A DNA stretch of 64,000 bases from Punica granatum (taxonomy: Eukaryota; Streptophyta; Magnoliopsida; Myrtales; Lythraceae): NCBI RefSeq assembly GCF_007655135.1, contig NC_045130.1, forward strand, positions 26,532,605 to 26,596,604, in the 5' to 3' direction. The position numbers and the translations under genes are program-made. The notes below the pieces were generated by a model. It was not told the DNA's origin. It searched no databases and saw only the letters and a list, made by a program, of their open reading frames with translations. Numbering within the stretch: position 1 is the first letter of the stretch; every line of letters begins with the position of its first letter. Positions 1 to 12,105 of the stretch are shown piece after piece.

Positions 1-763
1 TTAGAGCTCATTGAATTTTTGGATATTAAAGTACACACCGAAAAAAAAATCAAATCAAGGGAAAAAAAGTTAGGTGCAAAGAAGGACATGGCAAACCTAA
101 TAGCAATAATAAAGTGGGTGGAATATATTGAACATTTATGGGAAAGTAGACATATCTCTAACCCTCCAAATTAAAAGATTTAGGAGGTTTACGTGTTAAT
201 AAGAACATTACATCTTTATATTGATACAGTCATGGTGAAAAAGTTCTGTATTGTTTTCTTTAAATATTTTCTCATCACTCCTCAGTATGTTGTCGTAAAG
301 TACTGTGACTATATTACCAAATGATATAGGTTGCGAGAATGGAAGAGAAAGAAGACAACAAAGAACATCGGTTGGTTCCTTCATTGCCATCATGATTGCG
401 CCAGTTATCGACTCGCGCAGTTGTAGCTTCTGCTCCTTCAAGCATATTAACATCCGAAGAATTTGCATGTCAAACATGCCATACAGGGAATAAATCCTTT
501 CAAACAATCGGACAGACAACACCTCACATCTAGAAGAGACAACTAACATTGTGTTTGATAACTATAACTAAGTATTAAAATTAATTTTCAGCACTTAATG
601 GAATTAAGTTTATTTGATAACATAACATAAAAATTGATTTAACTTAATGATTCAGTCAAAAAAGTATTGAATCATTAATAAGTAATCCAACTTAATCATT
701 CAGCTCTATATTTATTTATTCGCTCAACTGGGGATACTTTTGGCTTATTTACAGCGGTGTCCC
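1..763. other. AT-rich spacer, no gene recognised
   Basis: No coding pattern or known family was recognised on either strand; the open frames here are short and match nothing I know. The part from about 545 to 720 is rich in short repeats of the kind TTAAT/ATTAAG, as often seen in small plant MITEs, but clear terminal repeats were not found. The tandem array begins at about 764. Confidence 0.5.
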
Positions 764-818
764 TGAACTTTTTTGATTTTGCAATCTGGTCCATTTCCTG
801 ATTTTCAGTTAGAAATTT

Positions 819-849
<31 letters not shown>

Positions 850-3800
850 GGGGTAGGGTGGTGGTGGTGGCCGGGGAGGTCACCGGGAACCTCTCTTTCT
901 TCAACGATTTATAAGAGAGAGAGGGACAATTAAGGGCGTTGGTAGCCCCGATCTCGGCCACCACTGTCCATGCAAGGTTGTTGGCGACTCATGACGTCGC
1001 ATGCGACCTCGATTAGGCAAGTGGAATCGAGGCCACAACTGTCCCCTTCCCTGTCCATGCTCTCCAATCTCACTGTCTTCTCCTCTTATTTTTATTTTTA
1101 TTTTCAGTAATTGAATTAAAAAGATGAGGCCAAACTGTAAAAAAAAAGTAAATATTGAGCATAATGTAAATATGACCCCACCGCCCTCCAACTGTTCTCC
1201 TCCTTGTCTCTCTATTTTCTTTTCGAAAACCCAGTCGAGCTGGGTGGTTGCCAGTGGTGGGGTCCTCGTCGACGACCACCCAGCCTAAGAAGAGCCTTGG
1301 TTCTTTTTTTTTTTTCAATTTTCTATTTTCAAAAACTATTTTATAAAGTATTTTAATTTTCATGTTGGCTTTCTAGAAATAAAGTTACAAAGGATTCGTG
1401 TCAACATCGGTTAGTAACGATTTGGACCATGAGAATGGACCAAACTCTTAAAGGAAAATTTATAGGATCTTTTTTGTAATTTCCCCCATGTTATTGCAAA
1501 ATTCCACTGATGTCTCCTCATTTTGCAATAAGACACTTATTATCTCTACTTTTGCTAATATCGCCACTAACTAACCACTGGAACCTTAAGCTGACATGGC
1601 ACCAAATATTTTTTTTGGGTAAAGTCGGGGGCACAGCCCAAATTACAACGAAGCAGAAATAAGGCGGGGTATGGTGGCTCCTACAATGTCGCCTAATAAC
1701 AGCTGAAACACCCCATTAGGAACTGAGTGAAAAATATGCGTGCCGAGCGGGTACTCCAGAGCCATATTTACAAGCTTGTCCGCATAATAGTCACCCTCTC
1801 GATATGTGGGTTGCATCTTGAACTTTTTTGATTTTGCAATCTGGTCCATTTCCTGATTTTCAGTTAGAATTTTTTTTTTTGGGGGTGGGGGGGAGTGGGG
1901 TGGGTGGGGTGGCAGTGGTGGCCGGGGAGGTAACCGGGAACCTCTCTTTCTTCGACGATTTATAAGAGAGAGAGGGACAATTAAGGGCGTTGGTGGCCCC
2001 GATCTCGGCCACCACCGTCCATGCAAGGTTGTTGGCGACCCATGACGTCGCATGCGACCTCGATTAGGCAAGTTGTGGCTGGAATCGAGGCCACCACTGT
2101 CCCCTTCCCTGTCTATGCTCTGCGATCTCACTGTCTTCTCCTCTTATTTTTATTTTTATTTTCAGTAATTGAATTAAAAAGATGAGGCCAAACTGTAAAA
2201 AAAAGTAAATATTGAGCATAATGTAAATATGACCCCACCGCCCCCCAACTGTTCTCCTCCTTGTCTCTCTATTTTATTTTCGAAAACCCAGTCGAGCTGG
2301 GTGGTTGCTAGTGGTGGGGTCCTCATTGACGACCACCCAGCCTAAGAAGGGCCTTGTTTTTTTTTTTTTTTCAATTTTCTATTTTCAAAAACTATTTTAT
2401 AAAGTATTTTAATTTCCATGTTGGCTTTCTAAAAATACAGTTACAAAAGATTTGTGTCAGCATCGATTAATAACGATTTCGACCAAACACTTAAAGGAAA
2501 ATTTCTGGATCTTTTTTGTAATTTCCCCCATGTTATTGCAAAATTCCACTGATGTCTCCTCATTTTGCAATAGGACACTTATTATTTCTACTTTTGCTAA
2601 CATTGCCACTAATTAACCATTGGAACCTTATGCTGATGTGGCACCAAATATTTTTTTTTTGGTAAAGTCGGGGGCAGAACCCAAATTACAACAAAGTAGA
2701 AATAAGGCGGGGCATGGTGGCCCCTACAATGTCGCCTAACAGCAGCTGAAACACCCCATTAGGAACTGAGTGAAAAATATGCGTGCTGAGCGGGTACCCT
2801 AGGGCCATATTTGCATGCTTGTTCGCACAATAGTTACCCTCTCGATATGTGTGTTGCATCCTGAACTTTTTTGATTTTGCAATCTGGTCCATTTCCTGAT
2901 TTTCAGTTAGAAATTTTTTTTTTGGGGGGTGGGGTGGTGGTGGTGGTCGGGGAGGTCACCGGGAACCTCTCTTTCTTCGACGATTTATAAGAGAGAGGGA
3001 CAATTAAAGGCGTTGGTGGCCCCCATCTCGACCACCACCGTCCATGCAAGGTTGTTGGCGACCCATGACGTCGCATGCGACCTCGATTAGGCAAGTAGTG
3101 GCTGGAATCGAGGCCACCACTGTCCCCTTCCCTGTCCATGCTCTCCGATCTCACTGTCTTCTCCTCTTATTTTTATTTTTTTTTTCAGTAATTGAATTAA
3201 AAAGATGAGGCCAAACTGTAAAAAAAAGTAAATATTGAGCATAATGTAAATATGACCCCACCGCCCCCCAACTGTTCTCCTCCTTGTCTCTCTATTTTCC
3301 TTTCGAAAACCTAGTCGAGCTGGGTGGTTGCTAGTGGTGGGGTCCTCGTCGACGACCACCCAACCTAAGAAGGGCCTTGGTTTTTTTTTTTTTTCAATTT
3401 TCTATTTTCAAAAACTATTTTATAAAGTATTTTAATTTCCATGTTGGCTTTCTAAAAATACAGTTACAAAAGATTCGTGTCAGCATCGGTTAGTAACGAT
3501 TTGGACCATGAGAATGGACCAAACGTTTAAAGGAAAATTTATAGGATCTTTTTTGTAATTTCCCCCATGTTATTGCAAAATTCCACTGATGTCTCCTCAT
3601 TTTGTAATATGACACTTATTATCTCCACTTTTGCTAACATCACCACTAACTAACCACTGGAACCTTATGCTGATGTGGCACCAAATATTTTTTTTTTGGG
3701 TAAAGTCGAGGGCATAGCTCAAATTACAACGAAGCAGAAATAAGGCGGGGCATGGTGGCCCCTACAATGTCGCCTAATAGCAGCTGAAACACCCCATTAG

Positions 3801-5976
3801 GAACTGAGTGAAAAATATGCGTGCCGAGCGGGTACTCCAGAGCCATATTTGCAAGCTTGTCTGCACAATAGTTATCCTCTCGATATGTGGGTTACATCCT
3901 GAACTTTTTTGATATTGCAATTTGGTCCATTTCCTGATTTTCAGTTAGAAATTTTTTTTTTTGGGGTAGGGGGGTAGTGGTCGGAGAGGTCACCGGGAAC
4001 CTCTCTTTCTTCGACGATTTATAAGAGAGAGAGGGACAATTAAGGGCGTTGGTGACCCCGATCTTGGCCACCACCGTCCATGCAAGGTTGTTGGCGACCC
4101 ATGATGTCGCATGCGACCTCGATTAGGCAAGTAGTGGCTAGAATCGAGGCCACCACTGTCCCCTTCCCTGTCCATGCTCTCCGATCTCACTGTCTTCTCC
4201 TCTAATTTTTATTTTTATTTTCAGTAATTGAATTAAAAAGATGAGGCCAAACTGTAAAAAAAGTAAATATTGAGCATAATGTAAATATGACCCCACCGCC
4301 CCCCAACTGTTCTCCTCCTTGTCTCTCTATTTTCTTTTCGAAAACCCAGTCGAGCTGGGTGGTTGCTAGTGGTGGGGTCCTCGACGACGACCGCCCAACC
4401 TAAGAAGGGGCCTTGGTTTTTTTTTTTTCAATTTTCTATTTTCAAAAATTATTTTATAAAGTATTTTAATTTCCATGTTGGCTTTCTAAAAATACAGATA
4501 CAAAAGATTCGTGTCAGCATCGGTTAGTAACGATTTGGACCATGAGAATGGACCAAACGCTTAAAGGAAAATTTCTAGGATCTTTTTTGTAATTTCCCCC
4601 ATGTTATTGCAAAATTCCACTGATGTCTCCTCATTTTGCAGTAGGACACTTATTATCTCTACTTTTGCTAACATCGCCACTAACTAACCAGTGGAACCTT
4701 ATGCTGATGTGGCACCAAATATTTTTTTTTGGGTAAAGTCGGGAGCATAGCCCAAATTACAACGAAGCAGAAATAAGGCGGGGCATGGTGGCCCCTACAA
4801 TGTCGCCTAACAGCAGCTGAAACACCCCATTAGGAACTGAGTGAAAAATATGCGTGCCGAGCGGGTACTCCAGAGCCATATTTGCAAGCTTGTCCGCACA
4901 ATAGTTATCCTCTCGATATGTGTGTTGCATCATGAACTTTTTTGATTTTGTAATCTAGTCCATTTCTTGATTTTCTGTTAGAAATTTTTTTTTTGGGGGA
5001 AGGGGGGGGGGGTGGTGGTGGCCGGGGAGGTCACCAGGAACCTCTCTTTCTTCAACGATTTATAAGAGAGAGAGGAACAATTAAGGGCGATGGTGGCCCC
5101 GATCTCGGCCACCACCGTCCATGCAAGGTTGTTGGTGACCCATGACGTCGCATGCGACCTCGATTAGGCAAGTAGTGGCTGGAATCGAGGCCACCACTGT
5201 CCCCTTCCCTGTCCATGCTCTCCGATCTCACTGTCTTCTCCTCTTGTTTTTATTTTTATTTTCAGTAATTGAATTAGAAAGATGAGTCCAAACTGTAAAA
5301 AAAAAGTAAATATTACGCATAATGTAACTATGACCCCACCGCCCCCTAACTGTTCTCCTCCTTGTCTCTCTATTTTCTTTTCGAAAACCCAGTCGAGCTG
5401 GGTGGTTGCTCGTGGTGGGGTCCTCGTCGACGACCACCCAGCCTAAGAAGAGCCTTGGTGCTTTTTTTTTTTCAATTTTCTATTTTCAAAAACTATTTTA
5501 TAAAGTATTTTAATTTCCATGTTGGCTTTCTAAAAATACAGTTACAAAAGATTCGTGTCAGCATTGGTTAGTAACGATTTGGACCATGAGAATGGACCAA
5601 ACGCTTAAAGGAAAATTTATAGGATCTTTTTTGTAATTTCCCCCATGTTATTGCAAAATTCCACTGATGTCTCCTCATTTTGCAATAAGGCACTTATTAT
5701 CTCTACTTTTGCTAACATCGCCGCTAACTAACCACTGGAACCTTATGCTGATGTGGCACCAAATATTTTTTTTTGGGTAAAGTCGGGGGCATAGCCCAAA
5801 TTACAACGAAGCAGAAATAAGGCGGGGCATGGTGGCCCCTATAATGTCGCCTAATAGCAGCTGAAACACCCCATTAGGAACTGAGTGAAAAATATGCGTG
5901 CCGAGTGGGTACTCCAGAGCCATATTTGCAAGCTTGTCCGCACAATAGTTACCCTCTCAATATGTGTGTTGCATCC
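764..5976 (-). repeat. Five-unit tandem array, about 1.04 kb per unit, each with a LINE 3' tail
   Basis: Unit starts, each at TGAACTTTTTTGATTTT or a close variant, are at 764, 1819, 2862, 3900 and 4933; the last unit ends at 5976. Unit lengths are 1055, 1043, 1038, 1033 and 1044 bp. Each unit has a poly-G/GGT-rich stretch (829-853 in unit 1), about 830 bp of non-coding sequence, a T-run, then about 200 bp that on the minus strand encodes the end of a LINE RNase H region (motifs YREG, ADKL, NMALEYP, NGVFQLLLGDIVGA). In the last unit this 200 bp continues into the body of the LINE; in the other four it breaks at GTTGCATC and joins the next unit. The short open frames inside the units are therefore LINE remnants and shadows, not genes. 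Confidence 0.9.
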
Positions 5977-7100
5977 GGACCTCCCAATCTCAACGACAAA
6001 GGTTAAGAATCCGACCTCGGAGAGTCTGTAGCCAAGGAGCAACAGGATCGTCTCCTGAAATAATCCGCAAGACCGTTAATGAGTCTACTTTAAGGATTAA
6101 CCTTCGACATCCCATGTTCCAAGCCAACTCCATCCCCGTGAGTACCCCCCAAAAGCTCCGCCATGCTGACCATAGCGATGCCAATGTTTTGAGCAAATCC
6201 CACGATCCACCTGACATCTACATCGCGAAAGAGGCCACCAGCTCCGGCTGCCTCGGGATTGCCTCTGGAAGAGTCGTACGTGTTAAGTTCGAAGAAGTCC
6301 TCAGGGGAACGAATCCAACTGATGTCGACCCAGCGTTTCGAGATAGTACCTATCGCCTTTTCCACCAATGCTCAGCCATTTCGGAAAGATTGAGCGGTCT
6401 GTAAAATAGTCCGACATGCCGAGGTGGGACGGCTAAAATCCGACTCGAAAAGCTCATTGTTCCTCAACGTCCAGAACAGCCAGCAACATGTAGCAAAGGT
6501 AGTCGACCAATATATATGATGCGGGTATAAAAAATTTTGCCATAGCCAATCCAATCGGTCAAGAGTGAAGAATTCCGGTTGAGTGACGATGGGGACAAGC
6601 CTCGACCAAACTTGCTTCGTCAGAGCACAATCCCGTAGGACATGTAAGGTAGATTCAGCCCCACTCTCACAGTGGGGGCAGCTAGGGGTGTCGCACAAGC
6701 TCCTTCGTTAACGAGCTTCGTTCGTGAGCAAGCTCTCCCGGGCTACACGCCAAAGGAAGAACCGGATACGCTGTGGACCTTCCCATTTCGAAATATTCTT
6801 CCATAGCTTGGAGAATTGATCAGTCCCCGAGCCCTCAGTTAAAAGTTTGTATGCCGATACCACCGTATAGTTCCCAGACGATGCCAACCGCTAAAATGGA
6901 ATGTCATTTCCTTGGGCACCCGGGGTCGGGGCCACCACACTAGCAATATGCAACAGCGATGAATTGTTCAGCAGGGGAGCAATCTGCTCCCAATCCCATC
7001 TCCTCGATTCGGTGACATAGCTATGAATCGTGGCCTGCACCTCCTCGTCGGACAACGAAATCACAGCATAGTCAGCCAAAGGGCCGCTTCCCGACACCCA
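5801..7100 (-). pseudogene. LINE ORF2 zf-RVT and RNase H region
   Basis: The C-terminal part of ORF2, in several frames on the minus strand. 6372-6698 has the zinc-finger reverse-transcriptase motif (CPHCESGAESTLHVLRDC, then QVWSRLV), and 5990-6217 has an RNase H core (GMELAWNMGCRRLILKVDS). 5851-5976 is the tail with REG.YCADKLANMAL. The same tail is repeated in each unit of the neighbouring tandem array. Plant L1 elements commonly carry this C-terminal RNase H. Confidence 0.85.
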
Positions 7101-7448
7101 CTGATCATTCCAGAATCGAGCACGAAACCCCGATTGAATCTGCCATCCTAAGCCTTTTTTGACTCTGTTACAAGAGGAGGTAATACTTCTCCATAGCTAT
7201 GAATCTCCCAGTTTTGCCAATAAAGACAAGTCAGGCCCCATTCGGTTTGGGTACTTGTGCGTCAACAATTGCACCCATAGCTCTGAAGGACGAGTGACAA
7301 CTCCCCACCCGATCTTTCCGAGTAGAGCACATTTAAACTCGCTCATGCATTAAAGTCCCAGTCCCACTTCCTCTTTTGGACGAGTGATCGCATCCCACCG
7401 AACCATATGAAGCCGTCTCTGGTTCTCTAAGTGGCCCCAGAGGAAATT

Positions 7449-9251
7449 TCAGCACAGTCTCTTGAGCTCCATACAGATGCTACGGGGAAGATTTACAACT
7501 TGCATTTGGTACGTAGGGATGGACTGTAGAATCGACTTGACTAGGATAGCTCGGCCCGCCATCGTAAGAGAAGAAGCTGACCACCCGTTAAGACGATTCC
7601 TCATTCGTTCCAGCATGCTGTGGAAGAGTGTCCTCTGCACTCGACCATGAACAATTGGGATCCCTAAATACTTCCCCAAGTTTTTTGTCTGTGTGAGCGA
7701 GTTGATCTCACAACTGCGATCTCGAATGCTCCCCGAAACATTGCCAGAAAAGTGGATTATGGATTTAGCCATGCTCACCTTCTGTCCCGAACCTTGACAA
7801 AATGTCTCTAGAACATACATCACCTCCTTAATCTGATCTAACGAGGCCTCTACAAATAGAAGGAGATCATCGGCGAACATTATATGGGAAATAGGTGGGC
7901 CTTGAGCCCCAATGCGAATTGGTTTCCACCGTCCCGCCTCGACCGAATCAAAGATTAAGTGAGCGAGTCGTTCGATGCACAAGACGAACAAGTAGGGTGA
8001 TAAAGGACAGCCTTGCCAGATACCCCTCCTCGAAGAGAATGGTTCAGTGAGCTTGTCGTTCCACAACATCTGTATAGATGGGGTAGACACACAATCCATA
8101 ATGATCTGCTTCAATCGTAATGGAATCCCGGCCAACGATAGTGTACTCGAGAGAAAATCCCAATTCACACGATCATATGCTTTCTCCAAATCAATCTTGA
8201 TGGCCATGAAACCCTTATGCCGCTTCATCTTTCGCATGGAGTGCATTAATTCCTGAGCAATGATCACGTTGTCTTGAATGATTATATGGGAAATTGAAGG
8301 AGATCATCGGCGAACATTATATGGGAAATAGGTAGGCCTTGAGCCCCAATGCGAATTGGTTTCCACCGTCCCGCCTCGACCGAATCAAAGATTAAGTGAG
8401 CGAGTCGTTCGATGCACAAGACGAACAAGTAGGGCGATAAAGGATAGCCTTGCCAGATACCCCTTCTCGAAGAGAATGGTTCAGTGAGCTTGTCGTTCCA
8501 CAACATCTGCATAGATGGGGTAGACACAATCCATAATGATCCACTTCAGTCGTAATGGAATCCCGGACAACGATAGTGTACTCGAGAGAAAATCCCAATT
8601 CACACGATCATATGCTTTCTCCAAATCAATCTTGATGGCCATGAAACCCTTATGCCGCTTCATCTTTTGCATGGAGTGCATTAATTCCTGAGCAATGATG
8701 ATGTTGTCCTGAATGTGTCGTGCCAGGACAAAACTCGACTGATAAGGGAAGATGAGACCCCGCATGTAGGGCTAAAGTCGGTTTGCTACTAGCTTAGTGA
8801 TTAGCTTGTACGAGACATTACACAAGCTAATTCGGCGAAACAGGTGAATCTTCTTTGGAAGCGAAACTTTTGGAATTAGGACAAGTAAGGTAGAGTTCAT
8901 CTCTGCCACAGACTTCCCTTCTTCAAAGACTTCCTTAACGTATTCAAACAACGAGGAATGCACAGTCTCTCAATTCTTTTGATAAAAGACGGCCTGGAAC
9001 CCATCGTGTCCCGGCGCCCGGAGCGGAGACATACTGAAGAGAGCCCGACGAATCTCCTCTGTCGTAGGAGCTGCGGTAAGCAAGCTGTCCACCTCATCGG
9101 GTAGCTCTGAAAAGCAATGATTTGTTTGGATCTCGGCTGGTATGTCAACAGCGGTGTACAAGGCCTGAAAGTGGTTTACCGCGATCTCGCGTAGACGGGC
9201 ATCATCATCCACCCACGCATCATCCTTTCCTCGCAGCGCTTCTACCTTCAA
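7449..9251 (-). pseudogene. LINE ORF2 reverse transcriptase region
   Basis: Reverse transcriptase motifs are visible in order on the minus strand: APGHDGFQAVFY, LVLIPKV, ISLCNVSYKLITKL, SSFVLARHIQDNIIIAQEL, FMAIKIDLEKAYDRVNW, GIWQGCPLSPYLFVL and the catalytic FADDLLLF (FADD box). The domain is spread over several frames because of indels and a duplication: the block from QELMHSM to FADDLL appears twice (7861-8280 and 8298-8717). The downstream part, with YLGIPIVHGR, RLNGWSASSLTMAGRA and LVKSILQSIPTYQMQ, is the usual plant L1 thumb/connection region. Confidence 0.9.
7861..8717 (-). repeat. Tandem duplication inside the LINE reverse transcriptase
   Basis: 7861-8280 and 8298-8717 are near-identical direct copies (offset 437 bp) separated by a 17-bp filler that resembles the nearby ATTATATGGGAAAT sequence. 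Only a handful of base differences are visible, so the duplication is younger than the LINE insertion. It puts the fingers/palm motifs of the reverse transcriptase in twice. Confidence 0.9.
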
Positions 9252-9890
9252 TCTCTTCCTCCTAATAACTGCTTGAGCATGAAGTACTTAGTATTGCGAT
9301 CGCCGGCTTTAACCCAAGTGCTCCTCGATTTTTGATACCAAAACAATTCCTCCTGCACTTGGATTTCCTCTAACTCACTCCTGATCTTCTTCTCCAGTCG
9401 ATCAAGGAAGGGATTCGGTCCCATTTGCAAAGCCCTTTGGATGCCCCCCCAATCTCGATAAGGCCCTGGTCTTACGGAAGTGAATGTTCTCGAAGATATT
9501 CTTATTCCATTGTTGCACCAGAAATTGAAACTCATTGAGATTTTCACCAAGAGCTGCCTGAGGTGACCACACTGCACGCAAGAAATTCAAGAAATCTTGG
9601 TGTGTGTGCCACGCTGCCATGTAGCGAAACGGTTGTTAATGGGGCGACGGAGACTGGCGACTCTGGCAGTAAGTGAGCAAGGGATGGTGGTCCGATTTCA
9701 TCAACGGCAAGACTCTCACCGAAGCGTTCGGGAAGAGTACCCGCCACTGGGCATTACACACAGCTCGGTCCAAGCAACAAAGGATCCTCTTGCGTCCCCA
9801 ATAGATCGGCCCCCTCCATGTGAACGAAGGCTCCGTACTACCCATGTCCAACAAGCCACACCGATGGAACGCCTCATTGAACTTAGAGGC

Positions 9891-10361
9891 CTAATTTGGA
9901 TTGAAGGGTGCTTCGCCAGACTTATCAACCTCTGAGGCAATCACATTGAAATCCCCCATAAGTAACCACGCATCATCACCCGTTGGGGCTACTGAGTGAA
10001 GAAACCCCCATAGATTCTCCCGGATTGCGGCATTGGGGCTTCCGTAAACCGTGGTGAAGAGCCATGAGCGGCTTCCCTCCTCTACCCGTACATGGATAGC
10101 TTGCCTGTGACGTTGTAGAATAGTGAGTTTGAGACGGTTCGGCCTCCATAATACCCAAACACCACCTGAGAATCCTTCAGCCTCCACCCGAATAACCTCA
10201 AACTCCCGAAACTTCCTGCAAACCTTATCAGCTCGCACATCACTAATACGAGGTTCAACAATGGCAACAATATCCGGACTATGCAGACGTAAGTAATCTC
10301 TCAACGATCCTAGAAAATTAATGCTACCGGCACCACGACAATTTCACGAGAATAACTTCAT
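9891..10361 (-). pseudogene. LINE ORF2 endonuclease region
   Basis: The N-terminal part of ORF2 codes for an exonuclease-endonuclease-phosphatase fold that nicks target DNA for target-primed reverse transcription. Visible motifs are NCRGAG near the start, IVAIVEPRIS, GFSGGVWVLW, TTVYGSP and LLMGDFNVI, in the order expected for plant L1 elements. The sixth codon region reads FS-stop-NCRG, where the family has tryptophan (TGG to TGA, plus strand 10344-10346). The frame is then open to about 9891, after which it shifts; the next block (GSTEPSFTWRGP, MKSDHHPLL) continues in another frame at 9636-9854. Confidence 0.85.
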
Positions 10362-10825
10362 TGATAAACTAATTAAGTAGATAGGGAGGAAATATTATTA
10401 TTCATATAAAAATAAAATGATTTTACAACATTAAAAATATTTCCATTAGGGAGACATCTGGAGATATTCTCCAGAGGCGGTTGGTGCGAAGTAGGTTCAT
10501 CTGGGGATATTCTCCGACAGTCGCTCCCTAAGACAAGGTCACTAGAAGTGCAAGGTCTCTAGTAATCTCATTAGAGGGAGGTGACAACCGGAGGCCCCCA
10601 GCCTCCAGAATCCTGCACCTCTTTCTATCTTCATTCTCTCTCTCATTTCGATGAGATAATGACTAGGGCAAGTTTGGGGTGGGGACTCCCCTCTAGCCAT
10701 TACTCCACGCGAGATCGCAAGAGACCTGATAAGTCTCTGGCAAACGTTGAGAGCACCTGTTTGAAGGGGGTAGTAGCCGGGTGCTAGTAGGGATCCCAAC
10801 CATCCATGATCCATTATCACTTAAA
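10362..10825. other. Spacer, no gene recognised
   Basis: Non-coding sequence next to the LINE 5' end. The motif ATCTGGNGATATTCTCC occurs twice (near 10449 and 10499). I recognise no gene or known mobile element. Confidence 0.4.
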
Positions 10826-11014
10826 TTTTTCTTCCAGTACGTACCCGATATTCGAAATTTCAATGTGCCCCGGTTAATCTAGCTCGAGTCCGGTCAGCCA
10901 ACTGAGAGTGTAAAACTCTACCAGCATTGATCTTTTTCCATTAAAAGAGTCGAATCTGAGACATTACTTAAGAGAAACAAGTATCGAATCGTTTCCACCG
11001 AACTATGGTATCAC
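10826..11014 (-). mobile_element. SINE-like element, family B, minus strand
   Basis: On the minus strand it reads a tRNA-like head (TTCGGTGG...CGATTCGATACTTG, then TCAGATTCGACTC as a B-box-like motif) and ends in an A-rich tail at 10826. It is flanked by the direct repeat CACTTAAA at 10818-10825 and 11015-11022. The same family recurs at 32509-32693 and 41153-41337, and in part at 25360-25515 and 47944-48010. Confidence 0.6.
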
Positions 11015-11109
11015 CACTTAAAATTAACTAGTGAAATTTTTTTTCTCTAAGTAGTTGATGAAGAATAATTCTAAAACCCTCTCACTAAAACCCTCTCACT
11101 CCCTAACCA

Positions 11110-11269
11110 TTTTTTTCGATTATAATAAGTGGCTCATGGCCTAATATAAAAAAATTGAAAGGAAATCTAAATAAAGGAGTACGGGTAGTCCCACTGATGA
11201 TAATCGAACCTGAAACCTCTAGGTTACCAAGAGAGAGTATTAGCCACTGCACTACACCCCTTTCTCGCG
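11110..11269 (-). mobile_element. SINE-like element, family A, minus strand
   Basis: Flanked by the 11-bp direct repeat CTCCCTAACCA (11099-11109 and 11270-11280), with an A-tail (T-run on the plus strand) at 11110-11116. The head on the minus strand has GTGCAGTGGCTAA and an internal B-box-like GGTTCGATTA, as in tRNA-derived SINEs. A related copy in the opposite orientation lies at 12921-13072. Confidence 0.7.
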
Positions 11270-11280
11270 CTCCCTAACCA

Positions 11281-12105
11281 ATTAATGAACGGAATTCCAA
11301 AATCAAGGAGGCTGAATTTCAGCCGCAGGATGCCACTGTTGAAACTCGTGAAGGAGATCCAGCGGTGGAATTAAGACTAGTATTACAAGTTGCCAGTTCC
11401 AAATCCAACCCCCACCCCACATAAATAATTCCATAAGCCCAGTCCCAGAAGTAAACATATATAATACTTAATATATACTACCCAACCTTACTGAAAATAT
11501 ATATATATATATATATAGATATACATGAATATAAATGTAAATGTTCTCATTTGACCAGCCCTTAAAAATAGTATATAATTAAGTGCAGGTCGGCGCATTG
11601 AACGGGTGCGTAAAAATATTAAAAATATATGTTTATATGATGTTAATGGAAATTTTTTTAATTTACTTAGAGAAATTTAGTTTTTTATTTTGCGATCAGC
11701 AAAATTATAATTTTTAAGTAAATAATTAATATTTATTTATGCATGAGAAGTTTCTTTTATTTTTAATATAATAGTTAACTAATGATGATCATTAAAATTG
11801 AGCAGTTGAAGAAACGTCCAATTACGAGCTGAGAATATCAAGAAAAAATGGATGTCGCACTTTTTTATTGCACCTACTGACTTATATATATTGTAATTGA
11901 TTGATCCATTCATTTGAAAAAATAAAAGTAAAAATATATTTTAGGAAAAGAAGAGAAAGAAAATTGTGTATAATTTTAGACATGACGGTGACCAAGCAGC
12001 CGACTCTCGATTGTCAACGCCATCCCAAAGGCAAAATAAATATGTATGGATTGCGATTAAGAAGAAAGGTCAAACCTCTAAGCTAGCTTTCTGAGGAGGT
12101 AAACC
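11281..12105. other. Upstream region of wax synthase copy 1
   Basis: AT-rich spacer with a TA microsatellite at about 11498-11515. A TATA-like CTTATATATA at about 11880-11889 lies some 220 bp before the start codon and is a possible core promoter. The part from about 11955 resembles the 5' flanks of the two other wax-synthase copies (shared CAACGCCATC motif), so the upstream region was duplicated with the gene. Confidence 0.45.

Larger units (their letters stand above)
5767..10361 (-). mobile_element. L1-clade LINE, ORF2 region, decayed
   Basis: Read on the minus strand, this is a non-LTR retrotransposon ORF2 in the order apurinic-type endonuclease, reverse transcriptase, zf-RVT zinc-finger region, RNase H. 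The start at 10361 has the MKLFS...NCRGAGS motif typical of plant L1 ORF2. The end is a TAA at 5801-5803, a 3' UTR of about 30 nt and an A-run (T-run on the plus strand) near 5766-5774. Several frameshifts, a stop in the first codons and an internal duplication of about 437 bp show it is dead. No ORF1 was found upstream, so the copy is probably 5' truncated or has lost ORF1. Confidence 0.9.

Noticed and set aside
208..549. 113-codon minus-strand open frame near the window start
   Set aside because: No family resemblance on either strand, ordinary composition and no promoter signals; left as spacer.
901..5437. Repeated arginine/proline-rich open frames on the minus strand (for example 1643-2131, 2903-3154, 3990-4190) as a gene family
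   Set aside because: They recur at the period of the tandem array, run through poly-G and simple-repeat stretches, and combine non-coding sequence with a LINE tail.
5964..6404. 146-codon plus-strand open frame
   Set aside because: It lies over the LINE RNase H region, whose minus-strand reading has recognisable motifs; the plus-strand reading has none.
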